Of a stretch of DNA of 64,000 nt, positions 1 to 9,158 are shown piece after piece. The position numbers and the translations under genes are program-made. How positions within the stretch are numbered: the stretch's first letter is position 1; each line of letters begins with the position of its first letter. The notes under the pieces were generated by a model. The model was not told where the DNA came from. It did not search any database and saw only the letters and a list, made by a program, of their open reading frames with translations. Origin of the DNA: Saccharofermentans sp. (lineage in GTDB: Bacteria; Bacillota_A; Clostridia; Saccharofermentanales; Saccharofermentanaceae); assembly GCA_024692105.1 (NCBI GenBank), contig JAILMZ010000008.1, positions 1-64,000 of the forward strand, read 5' to 3'.

Positions 1-3000
1 GTTACCGTAGGCTGCGTCGTTGAATAGTTGTTCGTGACAGCTACACTTGCGACAGAACCGGAATTCACTGTTACATCTTTTGAAGTCTGCTCACTGCCAT
101 CTATCTTTGTTGTAATTGCATTTGCAGTCTCTGTCTCCTCAACAGTGTATGTTCCTGCAGGAAGATTGCTAATGGTACATACATAAGCACCATTCTCATA
201 CTTCCAATCCGTTGTGTTGTCTGCAGACAGATATACTGTCTTAACTGCAGTATCGGAACTATCTTTGATCGTAATCTGGATGCTTCCTGTAATACTGTCA
301 AGTTCTGCACCCACAAATGACTTGGTGATCTTCAGAGATCCCGGAATCATACTATAAGTATTAGTAAATCCTACGGTAGCTTCAGTTGAAGAATTAACGT
401 CAGCTGCAGTTACTTTTCCTGTGGCAGGATTAACCGTAGATGCAGTCAATTCATATTTTGAGTTAGAACCATTATTAGACTCAATTACTGTGTAATCTGC
501 ACCTGCAACGATTCCATCAGTAAGTGTGTACGTGTATGTATTACCGTTTTCATCCCAAGAAGCAGCATCAACTGTGATTACCCTATTGTAATCATCAGGA
601 CCGTTAACAGTAAATGTTATTGAACCAAGATCGGATAATCCCGCACCATCAATCGTTTTATTTATAACGATCTTACCTGCATTTGAAGCATCTGCATCCT
701 TCATTGTGATGCGCGGAGAGCTTATCCATACATAATTACCACCATTAAATCCGTTGGGTTCAACGCCTTCGCTCTGAGTATTCTCTTTGAATGTAACACT
801 CGTAGCCGTAAGATAATTTGCCGGTGTATTGGTTTCTACGAATGTATAAACAGCACCTTGAGGCAAATTGTTAATATATACATAATCATTACCTGTTTCA
901 AATGTAACCGAATCAACAGTTGAACTAGATTTAACAGCTCCTGTAACAGTTACCCCGCTAAGGTTAACAGAAGCACCGGTAGAATACTTGCCGGTAATAG
1001 TAATAGTAGCTCCGCTTACAAACGCTCCGGAAGTATTTAACTTTCTGAAATATACCTGTGAGATCGTTCCGGTACTATTTGACTCATCGTACATGACAAG
1101 ATTCGAACCGGAAGCAGACAGAATACCGCTTTGTGTGGTGATTACGCCGTCAGCCACAACAAATGATACAGGCGAAGAAGCAATCTTATAGTTTCCAGGG
1201 CATGATGTCTCGGTTAATGTATATGTACCATTGGGCAGGTCGGCAATCGAGATGTCCTGAGTATCTGTAACAAACTTCAGAACAGAAGTATCAGATGTAT
1301 CTGAAGACTTAGCACCGGTAACACTTACACCGGTAAAATTGATGGGTGTGGTACCATCTGTCGAAAGACCTGTAAGTTCTAACGAAACATCAGCAATCCT
1401 TACACTGTTATTGGTCGCGTCCTTTTTGGCAAACTTAATAGTATTGAGATATACATCATCCTCCATTACCACTTTACGGGCAGCTACAGTGGACGTTTTA
1501 ACAGTAGTTCCAGAGACAACTCCGTCTGTAATAGTAAAAGTAATATCCGTAGCTACAGCATAACCGGAAGGAGCAACCTCTTCATGTAGTGTATATGTAC
1601 CATCCGGAAGATCCATAATTATTGAGGTATCAGAACCGGAGATAAATGTCAGTGAATCACCGTCTGATACGTATTGTGCGTCAGATGCACCACTGAACTG
1701 ATCCTTTTTGAAAACAACATCATTACCATTATCAAGTTTTCCAGTAAGAGTCAGTTTTGCACCCTTAAGTTCCGTTCCGGTACCGGTTATAACTTTGCTT
1801 ATCTCCACACTTGTATACTTGACTGTAGACGAATCTTTCTTATCAACCAAAGTAAACTTGGCATTATCAGAGCCTGCAGCTGAAGTAAAAGAAGAACCGT
1901 CAGCTTCAGTCGTGCCATTAGAAGGGCTTATCAGCGTTACGACGCCACTTTCAACTTTAAAGGTATAAACAGGCGCAACTGTATAACCATATGGCGCACC
2001 TACTTCTTCTAAAGTATATGTTCCGTCATCAAGATGTTTAATGGTTGTAAGCTCATTACCTGTAACAAACTCTATACTTGTGCTTGTTGATATGCACTTT
2101 GCACCTTCACCCAAAACGATCTGACTAGGATTAAAGATGATATCATCGTTAGAATCGGTCTTGCCGGTCAGCACAAAACGAGCACCGGGAAGAGCCGTGC
2201 CTGTTTCATCCTGCTTTACGATATCAATCGCAGTCTTATTCTGATCTTCGATTAAATTGAAGAATGCACCGAGATTGAACTCGACGCCTGACATTCCGAC
2301 GTTCGAATTCTTCTTGTAAATTGAATTATCTCCAAGCCTTGTCTCAGATGAAACTGTATAAGACAGGAAGCCGCCAATGTTCGTGACTGTAAGATGAATA
2401 TTGATACATCCGCTAGATACTGATACCGGCTTACCATTGATAGACGATATCTCAGATGATGTCTCAATTACCTTATAATAGAAATCCTTTGATTGACCTT
2501 CCAATACTAAATGATCAGTATCTCCATTTGCTTTGGTGGCATCAGTATAGAATGTAAGAGTCGGGAATTTAATTGTATTCGTTGCCTGATTCTTTGGATT
2601 ATCGATCGGACTTAATCCGGTTATAGAATAACTGCTGTCAGTCTCATACCATGCAAAAGTAAAGTCATCTTTGCTGCAGAATACTGTCTTATCTTCAAGA
2701 GTATTCTTGCCGTCATAATCATGTGTAAAAGCTTTACGTGCAGCAAAGTGGATCTGACCCACTCCATCCTTCATGCTTTCCTGGCTGACAGCTTTATAGA
2801 TATAGTGCCACTCAGCATGGTTGACCATGGAACCTGCAGTAACGATCCAACCGGTGCTAGAACCGACAACTTCCGTATTGCTTGATGCTTTAGGTACAAG
2901 GAAAGTGCCGCCGGCAGCATCAAGTGTTACTTTACCAGTAGTTTGAAGATTAAATACTATCTTCTGATTAATAAGTTCATCAGTTTGGTCATTGGTATGT

Positions 3001-3950
3001 CCTTCAGCAGTTGTTTCACCACTGCTTCCGGTTACAGATGAGACCCACATATTCTCTTGATTATCCCACACATATATCCTACCGACTTTAATCTCTGCTC
3101 CGGTCTCAGGATAATTGAAGCAGATGACTGTTGAAGCATCTTTTTTGATATGAAGCTTTCCTTCGCCAATCTGAGAAGCCAGATTGCTATCCACATTTAT
3201 ATAGATAACTTTATTAGCGAATACATTACCGTTTTGGATAAAGTCTAAAACGAATTCAGAATCAGCCGTCTTATAATCCTGATAATTAACTGCATATCCG
3301 GGATCATTCGCCTTCATGTCGATCTCGGCAGATTTTTCCTGCATATTCTCGATAATCCTGTTAACGTTATTCTCAACAGTTGATGTAGCAACAGGATAGA
3401 CATCCAATGTCTTTGTATTATCTGATTTAAAATCATAATCAATCCAGAAAAAGCCTACATAGCCTTTTCCTTTCGTTGAATTATTGTTTTCGGGAATAGG
3501 ATAAACGAATGTCGGGCTGTCAGCTGCATTCTCATTAACTGCATAATACAGTTCTTCAGAAGCTTCTATGTTATAAGTTGTAGCAGCCTGTTTTGAACCA
3601 AGAGCAAAATAGCCTTCTTTAACATGAGCGACTATGAACTGGGCTGTACCCGATACAAAGTCAACATCAGTAACATTACTGTTGATCTGATAATAATCAT
3701 TTACGGCAATCGTAGTCTCCATATGATTCTCATGATGGAATTCATTGGCGACAATACCAAAGTCAGTAGCTCTTCCAAGGATGGTTGCATAGTTCACGGC
3801 ACTGGCAGAATCCTGAACAGGCGGTACAGTAGCTGCCATTACGGTCTGACTGTAAAAAATGTTGGGCAATGCCGAAGACAGCGCGACTACAACAGCTATA
3901 ACAAAGCTCATGCAACCGGAGATAAACCTATCCTTGAATGTATAATGCAT
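1..3950 (-). CDS. Giant secreted adhesin, choice-of-anchor A domain plus SpaA/Cna-B repeats (3' end outside window)
   Basis: The frame is open from an ATG at 3950 to the window edge, about 1316 codons with no stop, so the C-terminus and any wall anchor are not visible. The start has an AGGTG Shine-Dalgarno six bases upstream and is followed by a signal peptide (basic start, hydrophobic stretch about residues 12-33, AAT after VMA). The next ~350 residues look like a choice-of-anchor A domain: an early ILGRATDFGIVAN segment, an HxxxHMETTIAVN segment, and later a VPKA...GWIVTAGS...AEWH block. From about residue 550 onward, β-sandwich modules follow, each closing with a (D/N)LPxGTYTxxE(E/T)xxPxGY-like motif typical of SpaA/Cna-B pilin domains. 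Role inferred: surface adhesin or pilus-like protein exported by Sec. No sortase is visible; partners may lie beyond the edge. Family assignment is by motif only. Confidence 0.85.
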   Translation of the reverse strand, partial: MHYTFKDRFISGCMSFVIAVVVALSSALPNIFYSQTVMAATVPPVQDSASAVNYATILGRATDFGIVANEFHHENHMETTIAVNDYYQINSNVTDVDFVSGTAQFIVAHVKEGYFALGSKQAATTYNIEASEELYYAVNENAADSPTFVYPIPENNNSTKGKGYVGFFWIDYDFKSDNTKTLDVYPVATSTVENNVNRIIENMQEKSAEIDMKANDPGYAVNYQDYKTADSEFVLDFIQNGNVFANKVIYINVDSNLASQIGEGKLHIKKDASTVICFNYPETGAEIKVGRIYVWDNQENMWVSSVTGSSGETTAEGHTNDQTDELINQKIVFNLQTTGKVTLDAAGGTFLVPKASSNTEVVGSSTGWIVTAGSMVNHAEWHYIYKAVSQESMKDGVGQIHFAARKAFTHDYDGKNTLEDKTVFCSKDDFTFAWYETDSSYSITGLSPIDNPKNQATNTIKFPTLTFYTDATKANGDTDHLVLEGQSKDFYYKVIETSSEISSINGKPVSVSSGCINIHLTVTNIGGFLSYTVSSETRLGDNSIYKKNSNVGMSGVEFNLGAFFNLIEDQNKTAIDIVKQDETGTALPGARFVLTGKTDSNDDIIFNPSQIVLGEGAKCISTSTSIEFVTGNELTTIKHLDDGTYTLEEVGAPYGYTVAPVYTFKVESGVVTLISPSNGTTEADGSSFTSAAGSDNAKFTLVDKKDSSTVKYTSVEISKVITGTGTELKGAKLTLTGKLDNGNDVVFKKDQFSGASDAQYVSDGDSLTFISGSDTSIIMDLPDGTYTLHEEVAPSGYAVATDITFTITDGVVSGTTVKTSTVAARKVVMEDDVYLNTIKFAKKDATNNSVRIADVSLELTGLSTDGTTPINFTGVSVTGAKSSDTSDTSVLKFVTDTQDISIADLPNGTYTLTETSCPGNYKIASSPVSFVVADGVITTQSGILSASGSNLVMYDESNSTGTISQVYFRKLNTSGAFVSGATITITGKYSTGASVNLSGVTVTGAVKSSSTVDSVTFETGNDYVYINNLPQGAVYTFVETNTPANYLTATSVTFKENTQSEGVEPNGFNGGNYVWISSPRITMKDADASNAGKIVINKTIDGAGLSDLGSITFTVNGPDDYNRVITVDAASWDENGNTYTYTLTDGIVAGADYTVIESNNGSNSKYELTASTVNPATGKVTAADVNSSTEATVGFTNTYSMIPGSLKITKSFVGAELDSITGSIQITIKDSSDTAVKTVYLSADNTTDWKYENGAYVCTISNLPAGTYTVEETETANAITTKIDGSEQTSKDVTVNSGSVASVAVTNNYSTTQPTV

Positions 3951-3992
3951 ACTCCACACCTCTCAGAAGATACTAGTTGTACATATTAAAAT

Positions 3993-4020
3993 ATTTTAAC
4001 ACGTTAAATTCCATTGTAAA
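3993..4020 (-). promoter_or_regulatory. Likely sigma-A promoter of the choice-of-anchor A adhesin
   Basis: On the minus strand a TTTACA (4015-4020) and a TAAAAT (3993-3998) are separated by 16 bases, about 45 bases upstream of the adhesin ATG. The flanking DNA is very AT-rich. The hexamers match sigma-A consensus at most positions; no operator is obvious. Confidence 0.5.
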
Positions 4021-4052
4021 TACTTATTATTTTTGGGTATACAATTGCATAA

Positions 4053-4086
4053 CAAAAATCCCCCGGACTTAATAAGTTCGGGGGAT
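4053..4086 (-). terminator. Rho-independent terminator after ispH-rpsA
   Basis: A 13-bp stem (4058-4070 with 4074-4086, one wobble pair, 3-base loop) rich in C:G pairs is followed on the minus strand by a run of five T. It lies 26 bases past the rpsA stop and closes the ileS-to-rpsA transcription unit. It also separates that unit from the adhesin promoter. Confidence 0.9.
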
Positions 4087-4111
4087 TCAAAGTTTTTAAG
4101 TAACTGAAGAA

Positions 4112-6163
4112 TTACTCTTCTGTCTTCTCCTCAGCGGGAGCTGCTTCCTCAGCAGATGCCTCAGCAGGAGCTTCTTCTGCAGGTGCTGCTTCCTCTACGC
4201 CCTCAGGATCGATGGGAGCAACAGCCTTGATGGAGATGGAGATCCTTCTCTTCTCTGTATCGATCTCAGTAACCTGAGCCATGACTTCCTGACCGATGGA
4301 AAGAACGTCATCTGGCTTCTCCAATCTTACTGAAGAAATCTGAGATACGTGGCAGAGTGCATCAAGATCGGGCTCGAGCTGAACAAATGCACCAAACTTA
4401 GTAAGGCGGACAACTGTACCCTTAACGACAGCACCGATCGGGATCCTTTCCTCGATGTTGTAATAAGGATCGTCCTCAAGTTTCTTATAACCGAGAGAGA
4501 TCTTCTTTGTTTCCTTATCGAAGGACTTAACATAAACATCGATCTCGTCGCCAACCTTGAGGATATCTGCAGGCTTAGCGTTACGGCTCCAGGAGAGCTC
4601 AGATACGTGAACGAGTCCGTCCACACCGCCGATATCAACGAATACGCCGAAATCAACGAGGCTTCTTACGATACCTTTATAGTGCTTGCCCTCTTCGATC
4701 TCAGACCAGATCTCATCAGACTTCTTCTTGTTCTCGTCAGCAACGAAAGTACGGTGAGAACCTGAGATTCTGAGTCTGCCCTTCTCTGTGTCATACTTTG
4801 TAACGACAACTGTCATAGTCTGTCCGACATAGGGAGCAAGATCCTTGACTTCGCCGCGCTTGATCTGTGTTCTGTGGATATAGATATCAACACCCTTGTA
4901 AGTACCGATAAGGCCGTCCTTAACTGTACGTGTGATTACTACATCAATAGGTGTCTTATTATTAAAAGCTTCCTCGATCTCGGCTCTGCCCTTCTCGGCC
5001 TCAACATCATTCTTGGAAAGGATGATCTCTTTGCCCTGATCGGAATTCTTGATGCTTCTTACCTTGACTGTTACTTCGGCATGCTCTGCGATAGCCGCAT
5101 CGAGGTCAAAATCCGGATCGGACTCGAACTCCTTGCGAGAAATCTTGCCTTCGGATTTGTCATGGACGTCTACATAAACATAATCGGCATCAGCTGAAGT
5201 GATGTTGCCTTTAACAACGGCGCCCCTCCTTACCTGCGAAAGTGCCTCAACAGCATTCGCAAAATCCAGGTCCAGCTGCTCCTGATTTGTCATCTTCTCG
5301 TCTTCGTTCATTTCTTGAACAACCTCCAATATAATAGCTTCCGGTGTCGACGCACCTGCTATGACCCCTACTCTGTCATCCGGAAGGATATTGCCTTTGG
5401 CAATAAGTTCCCGCACTTCAGAAGCGGAATTAATCAGATACGTTCTGACACAGCGACCTTTGCAGATTTCAAAAAGCTTATTGGTGTTCGAACTGTGAGA
5501 CGAACCGATTACCAGAACGGAATCGGAAGCCTCGGACAGAGAAGCTGCTTCCTTTTGCCTACTTTCAGTCGTAATACATATTGTATCAAAAACATTATTA
5601 TTTTCAATTTTATTTTCTACTTTATCGCAAATTTTTTTGAAAACATTGCTCGAGAAAGTAGTTTGAGACACCAAAATGGCTGTAGACAGCGGAAAAGAGA
5701 GAGTTTCGAGTTCTTCCGGAGAGCTGATTACAGCCACCTGAACGCCCGTGCCGTCTGCTTCTGCGCAGATTCCTACGACCTCAGGATGTCCCTTACCACC
5801 GGTAACGATGATGTTCTTGCCGTTTTCGGCTGCCTCGCGGACTATCTTGTGAATCTTATCCACAAATGGACATGTGCAGTCTTTGACTTCGCAGTTCTTA
5901 TCCTGAAGGATCCTCTTCTCTTCCGGTGTTACGCCGTGAGCTCTTATGATAACAAGGGAACCTTCCGGTATGTCCGAAGCATTGTCGATTATCTCAAACC
6001 CGGCATCCGTCAGGTTCTTAACTACAAGCGAGTTGTGAACGATCTCTCCTAAAAGGACCTTCTTTCTCTTCTCAGACTTATCACCTGCTATAGAGACAGC
6101 AGTATCGACGGCATTCTTGACACCGAAACAAAAACCTGACGATTTGGCTACGGTTACCTTCAC
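4112..6163 (-). CDS. ispH: Bifunctional IspH (HMBPP reductase) / ribosomal protein S1 fusion
   Basis: Residues 1-285 are IspH, the [4Fe-4S] enzyme that reduces HMBPP to IPP/DMAPP in the last step of the MEP pathway. The three cluster cysteines are in place (SGFCFG Cys12, CTCPF Cys98, DTIC Cys196), with HPEV near 126. Residues ~310-640 hold four S1 RNA-binding repeats, each with a G-V/A-F-V-type β-strand, as in ribosomal protein S1. An Ala/Glu-rich acidic tail of about 30 residues ends the protein. This IspH-RpsA fusion is known from Clostridia. I chose the GTG at 6163 because GAGGAC lies just upstream and IspH proteins begin at this point; the longer open frame runs into cmk. The start is one base beyond the cmk stop, which implies translational coupling. 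Confidence 0.95.
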   Translation of the reverse strand: MKVTVAKSSGFCFGVKNAVDTAVSIAGDKSEKRKKVLLGEIVHNSLVVKNLTDAGFEIIDNASDIPEGSLVIIRAHGVTPEEKRILQDKNCEVKDCTCPFVDKIHKIVREAAENGKNIIVTGGKGHPEVVGICAEADGTGVQVAVISSPEELETLSFPLSTAILVSQTTFSSNVFKKICDKVENKIENNNVFDTICITTESRQKEAASLSEASDSVLVIGSSHSSNTNKLFEICKGRCVRTYLINSASEVRELIAKGNILPDDRVGVIAGASTPEAIILEVVQEMNEDEKMTNQEQLDLDFANAVEALSQVRRGAVVKGNITSADADYVYVDVHDKSEGKISRKEFESDPDFDLDAAIAEHAEVTVKVRSIKNSDQGKEIILSKNDVEAEKGRAEIEEAFNNKTPIDVVITRTVKDGLIGTYKGVDIYIHRTQIKRGEVKDLAPYVGQTMTVVVTKYDTEKGRLRISGSHRTFVADENKKKSDEIWSEIEEGKHYKGIVRSLVDFGVFVDIGGVDGLVHVSELSWSRNAKPADILKVGDEIDVYVKSFDKETKKISLGYKKLEDDPYYNIEERIPIGAVVKGTVVRLTKFGAFVQLEPDLDALCHVSQISSVRLEKPDDVLSIGQEVMAQVTEIDTEKRRISISIKAVAPIDPEGVEEAAPAEEAPAEASAEEAAPAEEKTEE

Positions 6164-6164
6164 T

Positions 6165-6833
6165 TTAGTCCTCTTTGATGTGGCTGAGCAGGAAATCCCT
6201 GGTGCCTTCAATCGTATAATCTTCTGTATTGATAACGATAGCCTCGGGAACCTGAGTAAGAGGAGCAAACTCTCTGTTGGTATCCTGCTCATCTCTGTAT
6301 TCGATATCCCTTAAGACTTCTTCGTAAGTCTGTGAGAAATCACCGCGCTCGTTGAGTTCCTTAAGTCTTCTCTCGGCTCTTGTCTCAGCCTTGGCGGTTA
6401 CGTAGAACTTGTATTTCGCGTTGGGAAGAACGTTGGATGCGATGTCCCTGCCGTCAAGAACGAAGCTCTGGGATTTCGCGATTTCGCGCTGCATTGATAC
6501 CATGCTCTGCCTTACGACAGGAAGAGCGCTTATGTCTGATGCAGCGACGGACACTTCGGGGGTGCGGATCATTCCCGTTACGTCCTCTCCGTCCAGGATC
6601 ATGTGCTGGATGCCGTCTTCGAACTTAACTTCAAGCTTCATCTCGGACATCATCTCGGTTACCTTGTCGTTGTCCTTGGGAGAGATACCGCGCTTGATCG
6701 CAGCAAGACCGCAGGTCCTGTACATTGCGCCGGTATCGAGATACATGATACCGAGTTCTTTTGCCACTCCTTTTGCAAGTGTGCTCTTGCCGCTGCCTGA
6801 AGGACCGTCTACTGCAATCTGAAAAATACCCAT
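6165..6833 (-). CDS. cmk: Cytidylate kinase
   Basis: A 222-residue enzyme that phosphorylates CMP and dCMP with ATP in pyrimidine nucleotide supply. A P-loop GPSGSGKST is at residues 9-17, followed by YLDTGAMYR, the nucleotide-monophosphate binding element of Cmk. DGRDIASNV and the Arg-rich lid segment also match the family, and length is normal. The ATG at 6833 has an AAGGAG six bases upstream; a longer frame extends upstream but lacks similarity. It lies 10 bases after the RpiR-type regulator and immediately before ispH-rpsA. A cmk next to rpsA is a widespread pairing in bacteria. Confidence 0.96.
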   Translation of the reverse strand: MGIFQIAVDGPSGSGKSTLAKGVAKELGIMYLDTGAMYRTCGLAAIKRGISPKDNDKVTEMMSEMKLEVKFEDGIQHMILDGEDVTGMIRTPEVSVAASDISALPVVRQSMVSMQREIAKSQSFVLDGRDIASNVLPNAKYKFYVTAKAETRAERRLKELNERGDFSQTYEEVLRDIEYRDEQDTNREFAPLTQVPEAIVINTEDYTIEGTRDFLLSHIKED

Positions 6834-6843
6834 AGTGTTCTCC

Positions 6844-7725
6844 TTATAATATTTCTTCGCCGGATTTTCTGTCTCTTCCGGTCTCATAAACCCTGTACTG
6901 GTCCCACAGAGTCTCAAGCGACTCGAAGGAACTCTTGATGTGTTCTTTTCTGTGCATGCCGAGCGTTACGAGCAGCGCATTGATAAGCGACAGCGGCGCT
7001 GTAAGCGAATCGACAAAAGAAGCCATCGAAGACTTTGCAAGGAGCTTGATGTCCGAGTTTTCAGTCATCGCGGTTCCATCTCTGTCTGTGATGGCAATGG
7101 TGGTGGCACCGTTCTGGCGTGCGTATTTCATGCAGTTGATCGTACGCGCGGAATACCTCGGGTATGATATGCCGATCATTACATCACCCTTGCCTATAGG
7201 CAGTATCTGCTCGAAAAGCTCGTTCGTACATGTACTTCTTACCAGAACTACGTCATCGAAAAGAACGGTAAGATAAAAATGCATGAACTCGGACAGAGGC
7301 GCAGATGCCCTGATGCCCATGATATATATCTTTCCTGCATTGAGGATGGAATCAACTGCTTTCTTAAACTCAGCTTCATCAATTGAATTAAGGGTATCTT
7401 TGAGGTTCTGGATATCCTGGCTCATGATGCCGCTCACTGCGTCAAAATCATCAGTAAACTGCTCAGCGAAATCAAGTCTCTGGACAGAAGTCAGCTTGGA
7501 CTTGAGTTCTTCCTTGAGTGCCTTCTGGAATTCAGGATATCCTTCATAACCGAGTTCCGTCGTGAACCTTACAACTGTCGACTCTGAAACACCTACGACC
7601 TCACCGAGTTTTGCAGCGGTCATATATGCCGCTTTGTCATAGCTGGTAAGGATATAGTTAGCTATTGCCTTATGGCCCTTGCTCATCGTCGGCAAGGAAT
7701 TCTCGATCAGTTCAGTTATCTCCAT
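6844..7725 (-). CDS. MurR/RpiR-family transcriptional regulator
   Basis: A 293-residue protein with an N-terminal helix-turn-helix of the RpiR type (residues ~1-77, containing a VSESTVVRF recognition helix) and a C-terminal SIS sugar-phosphate-binding domain (about 120-260). Such proteins sense phosphosugars and control sugar or cell-wall amino-sugar genes. Here it sits inside a housekeeping operon: its start overlaps the scpB stop by 14 bases and cmk follows after 10 bases. No sugar catabolic genes are adjacent, so the ligand and targets are unknown. The start ATG follows a GATCAGG sequence within scpB. Confidence 0.9.
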   Translation of the reverse strand: MEITELIENSLPTMSKGHKAIANYILTSYDKAAYMTAAKLGEVVGVSESTVVRFTTELGYEGYPEFQKALKEELKSKLTSVQRLDFAEQFTDDFDAVSGIMSQDIQNLKDTLNSIDEAEFKKAVDSILNAGKIYIMGIRASAPLSEFMHFYLTVLFDDVVLVRSTCTNELFEQILPIGKGDVMIGISYPRYSARTINCMKYARQNGATTIAITDRDGTAMTENSDIKLLAKSSMASFVDSLTAPLSLINALLVTLGMHRKEHIKSSFESLETLWDQYRVYETGRDRKSGEEIL

Positions 7726-8398
7726 CCTGATTCTCTTCCGCCTCGTCTGAATCTTCCGATTCGTTTTCCTTATTCTCCGTAAGCAGGCTGTCGATAGTAA
7801 GCTGTTTGTCTTCGCCGCCTGCTGCCTTTCTTAGTGATTCTTCAAGATCTCTGATCGTCTTATAGCTCATAAGTTCCATAGGCGGCAGATCCTTAACGGA
7901 TTCTATGCCGAATTCCATAAGGAACTGTCTGCTTGTCTTGAATAGCGCCGGTCTTCCCGGTGCATCGAGATTGCCTGCTTCCTCGATCCATCCTCTGTCT
8001 AACAGTCTTGAGATGATGGAATCCGAAGAAACGCCTCTTACCTGCTCGACCTGTGCTCTTGTACAGGGCTGGTTATATGCGATTACAGCCAGTGTCTCGT
8101 ATGAAGCCTGAGAAAGCGGTGCCTGTGTCTTGGGTCCAAGGAGCCTCTCAAGGACTTTCTTCTCTGAAGGCTTGGTCATCATGACATAAGAATCTTCCGC
8201 TTTCACGATAGTGATACCGCTCCAGGGATTCTGTTCATAACGCTTCATCAGGTCATTAAGAGTCTTGACCACATCTGTCTTGGAACAATCCAGTACATCA
8301 GCGATCTTATCGGCATGAACAGGGTCTCCGGACACAAAAAGAATTGCTTCAATAGCGCCGGGGAGTTCCTGCAAAGTTATCTTAAAATCATCAGCCAT
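7712..8398 (-). CDS. scpB: Segregation and condensation protein B
   Basis: A 228-residue ScpB with tandem winged-helix domains: LPGAIEAILF at the start, then the conserved ETLAVIAYNQP segment in the second wing and RGV(S/D)SD. With ScpA it bridges the SMC heads to form bacterial condensin. The C-terminal ~35 residues are acidic and probably disordered. It starts two bases after scpA ends and overlaps the RpiR gene at its own end, so the three are co-translated. An AAGGA lies seven bases ahead of the ATG. Confidence 0.96.
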   Translation of the reverse strand: MADDFKITLQELPGAIEAILFVSGDPVHADKIADVLDCSKTDVVKTLNDLMKRYEQNPWSGITIVKAEDSYVMMTKPSEKKVLERLLGPKTQAPLSQASYETLAVIAYNQPCTRAQVEQVRGVSSDSIISRLLDRGWIEEAGNLDAPGRPALFKTSRQFLMEFGIESVKDLPPMELMSYKTIRDLEESLRKAAGGEDKQLTIDSLLTENKENESEDSDEAEENQDGDN

Positions 8399-8399
8399 A

Positions 8400-9158
8400 T
8401 CAATCCTTCTTCTCCTCTAAGAGGATATCATCGAAACTGTCCTTCTGCGTAGCGATTACTTTGTTGTCTCTTACAAGTTCCAATACGGCAAGGAAGCTTA
8501 CGATCCTGTCTATCTTCTCTGTCGTCTTACCCTTGAACAGTTCGGAGAACATGATCTTTCCCTTCTTTGCCACAGTAGCCCAGAGCGACTTGATCCTGTC
8601 TTTGATAGACAGTCTGTCACGTCTGAGGATATGCGTTATCTTATTCGAGATGTCTGCAAACCTGACATCATTACGGGCACATACGGCAGCGACAGCCTCT
8701 TCATATTCGGGCACCGAAAATGTCTGTACAGGCAGATCGATATCAATGCCAAGATCCTTAGCGGTCATCGCAGTGCGCTGACGCATGCCGTCATACTTCT
8801 CGCGGCGTTCTTTGAGCTCCCCTGCGAAAACACGGCACCTCTTATATCTCATAAGAGAGATTACGAGTTCTTCTCTGGGATCTTCTCCCTCACTGCCCTC
8901 AGCGGAAAGCTTGGATCCGGGGAGCATCATCTTGGACTTGATATGAACAAGAGTCGCACCCATGACCAGGAAGTCGGATGCGATCTCCATATCGAGTTTC
9001 TTCATTCCTTCGAGATAAGCCATGTACTGCTCAGTGATCTCAGCGATCGGAATATCGTAGATATCGATGTCATTCTTCTCGATGAGATGAAAGAGCAGAT
9101 CGAGCGGTCCTTCAAAGTGTCTGAACTTGACAGCCGGCTTTGTGGTATCAGTAATCAT
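8400..9158 (-). CDS. scpA: Segregation and condensation protein A
   Basis: A 252-residue kleisin subunit of the SMC-ScpAB condensin. The N-terminus carries the family signature FEGPLDLLFHLIEKN, then DIPIAEITEQYMAYL, the SMC-neck binding helices; a C-terminal winged helix (SELF...VSFLAVLELV) ends it. The ATG overlaps the stop of the upstream M50 protease (4-base overlap) and scpB follows. The genes M50 protease-scpA-scpB in this order are common in Firmicutes. Confidence 0.96.
   Translation of the reverse strand: MITDTTKPAVKFRHFEGPLDLLFHLIEKNDIDIYDIPIAEITEQYMAYLEGMKKLDMEIASDFLVMGATLVHIKSKMMLPGSKLSAEGSEGEDPREELVISLMRYKRCRVFAGELKERREKYDGMRQRTAMTAKDLGIDIDLPVQTFSVPEYEEAVAAVCARNDVRFADISNKITHILRRDRLSIKDRIKSLWATVAKKGKIMFSELFKGKTTEKIDRIVSFLAVLELVRDNKVIATQKDSFDDILLEEKKD

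Noticed and set aside
120..2260. CRISPR-like or tandem DNA repeat array
   Set aside because: Copies match at protein level only; DNA is diverged and repeats are ~400 bases apart.
5315..6052. 245-codon plus-strand frame opposite ispH
   Set aside because: No start signal or recognisable domain; shadow of the fusion gene.
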